35,075 bases of DNA, from positions 1 through 35,075 of the forward strand of contig NZ_JXDB01000015.1 in NCBI RefSeq assembly GCF_001281265.1, in the 5' to 3' direction. Shown here in pieces: positions 32,023 to 35,075 of the stretch. The notes under the pieces are model-generated. The model worked only from the letters and a program-made list of their open reading frames with translations, was not told where the DNA came from and ran no database searches. The stretch comes from Apilactobacillus kunkeei DSM 12361 = ATCC 700308 (GTDB lineage Bacteria > Bacillota > Bacilli > Lactobacillales > Lactobacillaceae). The position numbers were made by a program, and so were the translations under genes. Each line of letters starts with the position of its first letter. Within the stretch, counting starts at the first letter, position 1.

Positions 32023-32690
32023 TATTGTGCCTCCTTCACTGGTTTAATGGTGCCGGCTTGATTGGCAATGTTTAAATCATAGTCACCATATTGTTGTACT
32101 AAAACCGGATCATGAGTGATGAATAATACGGATGCTCCAGTTTCAGCAATGACGCTTTTAACTACGTCTAATAGCATGAATTTAGCTTCCTTATCCAAGC
32201 TGGCGGTACTTTCATCCAAGATTAGTAACTTAGGTTGAGATACCAATGCTTGAGCCAAGTAGACACGTTGTTGTTCCCCACCGGAACAGCTACCCAAAGG
32301 TGTGTTGGCCAAATCTTGCAACTTGGTCATTTCGATAACTTTTTGGACACTTTGTTTTTCTTTTTTGCTCAACCATGGCAATATTGAATGTTGTAAACCT
32401 AATCCGATAAAATCAAAGACGGTCAATGGATAGTCATCATCAATATTTCTCAATTGAGGAATGTATTGCATATCTGATCGTTTGATTTTGGATTGGACGT
32501 GTTCATTTTTATTAAATTGTTTTAAAATAGTCTTTATTAATGTTGTCTTCCCAACACCATTTTCACCAGTAACGCAGGTTAAGGTCTTGGCAAAGATATC
32601 AAAAGACAAATCGCTAATTAATTTACGGTTCTTAACAGATACGTCTAAATCGCGTACTGATAAGATTAAATTGGATTCTGTACTCATCAT
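32022..32690 (-). CDS. znuC: Zinc/manganese-type ABC transporter ATPase
   Basis: A 222-residue ATPase for the adjacent permease. Walker A GENGVGKTT (about residues 42-50), signature SCSGGEQQRVYLAQAL, Walker B LLILDESTASLD, H-loop ITHDP. It is shorter at the C-terminus than ZnuC and lacks a regulatory tail. It starts with two adjacent ATGs behind GAGGATTA; either could be used. It is the first gene of the ATPase-permease pair. No clear AdcR/Zur-type site was recognised in the divergent gap 32691-32818. Confidence 0.9.
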   Translation of the reverse strand: MMSTESNLILSVRDLDVSVKNRKLISDLSFDIFAKTLTCVTGENGVGKTTLIKTILKQFNKNEHVQSKIKRSDMQYIPQLRNIDDDYPLTVFDFIGLGLQHSILPWLSKKEKQSVQKVIEMTKLQDLANTPLGSCSGGEQQRVYLAQALVSQPKLLILDESTASLDKEAKFMLLDVVKSVIAETGASVLFITHDPVLVQQYGDYDLNIANQAGTIKPVKEAQ

Positions 32691-32818
32691 TAATCCTCAC
32701 TGTTTCAATTATTTATATATCATTGTAGTCTGATTATGAAAACAATCAAACATCTGATATATATTAATTTTTGTTATATAATTGATTTTAACATACATAA
32801 TACAATTGGGGTGATAAT

Positions 32819-33682
32819 TTGGTTAATCGTTTTATAACTAGATTCAGGGAAACACCAAACAACAAGCTGATTTACCGCGGTGTCGTAACTTTTATCCTCT
32901 TAGTAATTTTAATAATCGAATTAGCCAGATTTTTATCATTACCTAAGGTTGATGCCACTACTTTATATCTACGTGAACAACCCAACGACGAATCAAAAAT
33001 AATTAAAACAATTCCACATGGTCGTCATTTAAGTATCATCAAATCAAAAAACAATTGGTGGTACACAAAATATAATGGTCTAAAAGGTTGGGTGCCTTCA
33101 TGGCTAGTTAATGTCGATGACTACGATGTCAAAACCGGCGACAAGTTAGCCCAAAAGACAATCATTATTGATCCTGGCCACGGAGGTGGCGATTCCGGTA
33201 CCCTTTCAGCCAACCAAAAGTACATGGAAAAGACATATACATTACAAACTGCAAAAAAAGTGGCCGCAGAATTAAGAAAAAAACACGTGAATGTCGTTAT
33301 GACTCGCACTGATGATACTTACGTGACATTGAAAAAACGAACAGATATGGCCAGTGATTATCACGCCGACCTCTTCGTTAGCTTCCACTTCAATTCCGAT
33401 AACGGATACGGCAGAGCCAATGGTTATGGTATCTACAACTACCACAAGAATGCGGTCAAGGTGGCCGACCAAGTCGCAGATGGTTTAGACAACCTCCCCG
33501 TTTCAAATCGCGGGGTCTCATTTGGTGACTACTACGTCTTACGTGAAAACAAACGTCCGGCAATCTTATGCGAAATGGGGTTCATGGATAGCTCACACGA
33601 TCTTCCATATATTCAAAGTTCCACTTACCAAGAACACGTCGCAAAGGATGTCGCAAAATCACTTGATAAATATTTCAATTAA
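32819..33682 (+). CDS. N-acetylmuramoyl-L-alanine amidase with SH3 domain
   Basis: A 287-residue cell-wall hydrolase that cleaves the MurNAc-L-Ala bond. One membrane anchor or uncleaved signal lies at about residues 18-38. A bacterial SH3 domain spans about 43-99 (TTLYLREQPNDESKIIKTI, WYTKYNGLKGWVPSWLV). The Amidase_3 domain runs from 113 to the end: zinc ligands His121 (DPGHGG), Glu137 (MEKTYTLQ) and His190 (SFHFNS), with catalytic Glu252 (CEMGFM). The start is TTG at 32819, behind GGGGTGAT; no ATG lies in frame nearby. It is divergent from the metal ABC genes, monocistronic, and ends in a terminator. Confidence 0.93.
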   Translation: MVNRFITRFRETPNNKLIYRGVVTFILLVILIIELARFLSLPKVDATTLYLREQPNDESKIIKTIPHGRHLSIIKSKNNWWYTKYNGLKGWVPSWLVNVDDYDVKTGDKLAQKTIIIDPGHGGGDSGTLSANQKYMEKTYTLQTAKKVAAELRKKHVNVVMTRTDDTYVTLKKRTDMASDYHADLFVSFHFNSDNGYGRANGYGIYNYHKNAVKVADQVADGLDNLPVSNRGVSFGDYYVLRENKRPAILCEMGFMDSSHDLPYIQSSTYQEHVAKDVAKSLDKYFN

Positions 33683-33687
33683 TTATA

Positions 33688-33717
33688 CAAAGCGTCCATT
33701 AAGGGACGCTTTTTTTA
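33688..33717 (+). terminator. Terminator of the amidase gene
   Basis: AAAGCGTCC - ATTAAG-type loop - GGACGCTTT followed by T residues, 6 bases after the stop. Confidence 0.93.
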
Positions 33718-33828
33718 ATGTTTAAAACGTATATAAGACAACATTTATAACATTTTTTCTTTTTTTCGTTATAATACACTTAGTTAATTAAACGAATATT
33801 ACATAACAAACATGGAGGAAATACACTC

Positions 33829-34146
33829 ATGAAAAAATCAACTAAGATACGACTTAATCTCCTTATTCTAGTCGGTATTTTGTTAGGATTTTTAGCAGAG
33901 GTGTTTTTAACCATTCTTGATAACTGGGCATCCACCGCAATTATCTCGTCTACAATAGATGTGTTCATTTCAATTTGCGGAATTACTATTTGTGGTGTCG
34001 TTTTTATTTTTTCTTATTTAGGCATAGTTAAGCACGACGACAAGTGGTCAATTAGAGGCTATTTTTACTCATTTATTTTTTATGATGTCATGGTTATTTT
34101 TGGTGGCGTAACCGGCAAATTTGTCCTACAACTGTTTATCAATTAA
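33829..34146 (+). CDS. Small membrane protein, array member 1
   Basis: A 105-residue protein with three hydrophobic segments (about residues 9-31, 39-65, 77-103) and basic ends. ATG at 33829 follows GGAGG at 11 bases. A -10-like TATAAT (about 33769) with a T-rich upstream region and no good -35 precedes it. It shares with the next gene the pattern GI-LGF--E--LTIL--W in helix 1 and YDV----GG--GK--L in helix 3, so the two are paralogues. A conserved acid (Glu) and Lys lie inside otherwise hydrophobic stretches, hinting at a functional buried pair. I do not recognise the family; immunity-type or stress membrane proteins are possible. Confidence 0.75.
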   Translation: MKKSTKIRLNLLILVGILLGFLAEVFLTILDNWASTAIISSTIDVFISICGITICGVVFIFSYLGIVKHDDKWSIRGYFYSFIFYDVMVIFGGVTGKFVLQLFIN

Positions 34147-34269
34147 TGATTAAAAATAAATCTGATTTTTTAAAATGTCTTGTTTTATTAATTTATCTTT
34201 ATATTTTTAAAGTTTTATATAATTTTAAACCATTTCCATATAAATATTTTTCTCTTAAATTATAATGAT

Positions 34270-34287
34270 AACCGTTGTATAACGGTT
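34270..34287. promoter_or_regulatory. Palindrome at the start of the second array transcript
   Basis: AACCGTT-GTAT-AACGGTT is a perfect 7-base inverted repeat with a 4-base centre. It lies 3 bases after a -10 box TATAAT (34261-34266) and 24 bases before the GTG start. It could be an operator over the transcription start or a 5' stabilising hairpin in the mRNA. The rest of the AT-rich gap 34147-34260 shows nothing. Confidence 0.5.
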
Positions 34288-34311
34288 CTAAATTTAAGGG
34301 AGGAAAATATA

Positions 34312-34638
34312 GTGGATAATAAGACAAGAAATCGGATAATCAAGCTATGTATTACTGGTATTATTCTTGGCTTCTCTTCAGAATTAGCCTTAACAATCCT
34401 ATATTCATGGCAAATTGATTTTATCAAATCTTCATATATATATTTTGCACTATCCATTGTATTAATGATCTCAATCGGTCTTTTGATTATATATTTGTTC
34501 CTTAGAATCATTATGGTCTATCCTTTAGGATCTAGTTTTCACTATCTAATACACTTCGCAGTATACGATGTATCAATACTAATTGGCGGATCTTTGGGTA
34601 AGGTTATACTAACTGAAATAATTAATAACCTAAAATAA
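34312..34638 (+). CDS. Small membrane protein, array member 2
   Basis: A 108-residue, three-helix membrane protein paralogous to the gene at 33829. Shared positions include GIILGFSSELALTILYSW against GILLGFLAEVFLTILDNW, and YDVSILIGGSLGKVIL against YDVMVIFGGVTGKFVL. The start is GTG at 34312, 7 bases after GGGAGGA. It has its own promoter-like region and is 25 bases upstream of the third member, with which it is probably co-transcribed. Function unknown. Confidence 0.75.
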   Translation: MDNKTRNRIIKLCITGIILGFSSELALTILYSWQIDFIKSSYIYFALSIVLMISIGLLIIYLFLRIIMVYPLGSSFHYLIHFAVYDVSILIGGSLGKVILTEIINNLK

Positions 34639-34644
34639 TAATTT

Positions 34645-34657
34645 ATAGGAGTCCTAT
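34645..34657 (+). promoter_or_regulatory. Ribosome site inside a small palindrome
   Basis: ATAGG-AGT-CCTAT surrounds the AGGAG ribosome site of the third array gene, and the spacing to its ATG is 11-12 bases, longer than usual. A 5-base stem with a 3-base loop would hide the site and lower translation. The stem is short, so the effect may be small. Confidence 0.4.
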
Positions 34658-34663
34658 ATTTAA

Positions 34664-34966
34664 ATGAAAAAGCAACGTTTGTCTCAGTTGGGTAATATGG
34701 CTTTAATCGGCTTAGAGACTGGTATCACTTTCTTAGTGCTGGGTAATTTAACCCAGTACGTGTTAATAGATCCCGAAGGGGCAAATCTATTTGAAATCAT
34801 ATTTGGCGTAATTGCTGTCATCTTATCACTAATAATTTTCTACGAGTCGAATAAAAAATTTTACCCACTCACTGATTGGCAATATCAGGGGAATTTAATT
34901 GCATTTGAAAGTTCATTCTTTTTCGGGGTATTTATCGCAAAAGTTATTATGGATTTATTCATATAA
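34664..34966 (+). CDS. Small membrane protein, array member 3
   Basis: A 100-residue, three-helix membrane protein (about residues 10-34, 41-60, 76-99). It is only distantly similar to members 1 and 2: same size, topology, position of the acidic residue in helix 3, and a GVFIAKVIMDLF end that resembles GK-VL. It lacks the LTIL and YDV motifs, so it is either a diverged paralogue or an unrelated small partner. ATG at 34664 lies behind a ribosome site within a palindrome. A terminator-like arm follows. Function unknown. Confidence 0.7.
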   Translation: MKKQRLSQLGNMALIGLETGITFLVLGNLTQYVLIDPEGANLFEIIFGVIAVILSLIIFYESNKKFYPLTDWQYQGNLIAFESSFFFGVFIAKVIMDLFI

Positions 34967-34982
34967 AAAAGAGACCTCTTCG

Positions 34983-35026
34983 GGAACTGAAGTTATAATA
35001 TTGAACAGATAAATAAAAGCACTTTC
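34983..35026 (+). repeat. Diverged ~45-bp repeat, inverted copy of 49-93
   Basis: The plus-strand copy of the element described at 49-93, including the identical block ATAAATAAAAGCA (35009-35021) and CTTTC. It follows immediately on the half terminator at 34969-34983 and precedes a gene that begins outside the window (GGAGGTG ribosome site at 35067-35073). Confidence 0.6.
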
Positions 35027-35075
35027 GATAAAATGATTATTTTAATTTGATAAAATAACATAATTCGGAGGTGTT

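Noticed and set aside
35060-35075. Start of a further gene at the window end
   Set aside because: A GGAGGTG ribosome site is visible but the coding sequence lies outside, so no gene is called.

Overview
The window looks like the chromosome of a low-GC, obligately heterofermentative lactic acid bacterium (Lactobacillaceae), most like the fructophilic Apilactobacillus/Fructilactobacillus group. Evidence: AT-rich DNA, AGGAGG-type ribosome binding sites, a RexAB (AddAB-type) recombination nuclease, a manganese catalase, a mannitol 2-dehydrogenase next to a ROK fructokinase, and an AdhE protein reduced to its acetaldehyde dehydrogenase half. A truncated or missing AdhE together with fructose-to-mannitol reduction is a known trait of fructophilic lactobacilli. 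The genus assignment is inference.

Layout. 1-1.6 kb: ALDH-only adhE. 1.75-3.99 kb: two-gene NatAB-like ABC exporter whose ATPase has no ATG/GTG/TTG start where the family begins. 4-11.3 kb: rexB-rexA with a near-consensus promoter. 11.3-13.1 kb: manganese catalase, a 49-residue hydrophobic peptide gene with its own promoter and terminator, and a small membrane-anchored protein. 13.3-17.9 kb: PucR-type regulator, the frameshifted relic of a matrixin-like metallopeptidase, and two tandem amino acid permeases that share an operator-like palindrome at the same distance from each start. 17.9-21.4 kb: a small hypothetical protein with a Rossmann-fold protein, an aldo/keto reductase, and a purine permease flanked by PurBox-like sites. 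21.4-22.9 kb: a very AT-rich stretch with a hypothetical gene, a possibly pseudoknotted leader RNA and an RNase HI-like protein that has lost most catalytic carboxylates. 22.9-26.5 kb: a CrcB fluoride-channel pair, fructokinase, mannitol dehydrogenase and a glyoxalase-fold protein. 26.5-29 kb: a divergent LepA paralogue behind a TetR repressor with a perfect palindromic operator. 29-33.7 kb: GH25 lysozyme with a Lys/His-rich tail, a lipoprotein, a zinc/manganese-type ABC permease and ATPase, and an SH3-amidase. 33.8-35 kb: three tandem ~100-residue membrane proteins.

The sugar genes fit together: fructose is phosphorylated by the fructokinase or reduced to mannitol by the dehydrogenase, which regenerates NAD+. 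This matters in a cell whose ethanol branch lacks a fused alcohol dehydrogenase. The two window ends carry a diverged copy of one ~45-bp sequence in opposite orientation.

Most promising leads for something undescribed: the leader RNA plus degenerate RNase H locus (22.2-22.8 kb), the three-gene membrane protein array (33.8-35 kb), the 49-residue peptide gene (12.6 kb), and the ATC-start ABC exporter. No rRNA, tRNA, CRISPR array or intact insertion sequence was seen. All assignments come from reading the sequence; no database search was run.
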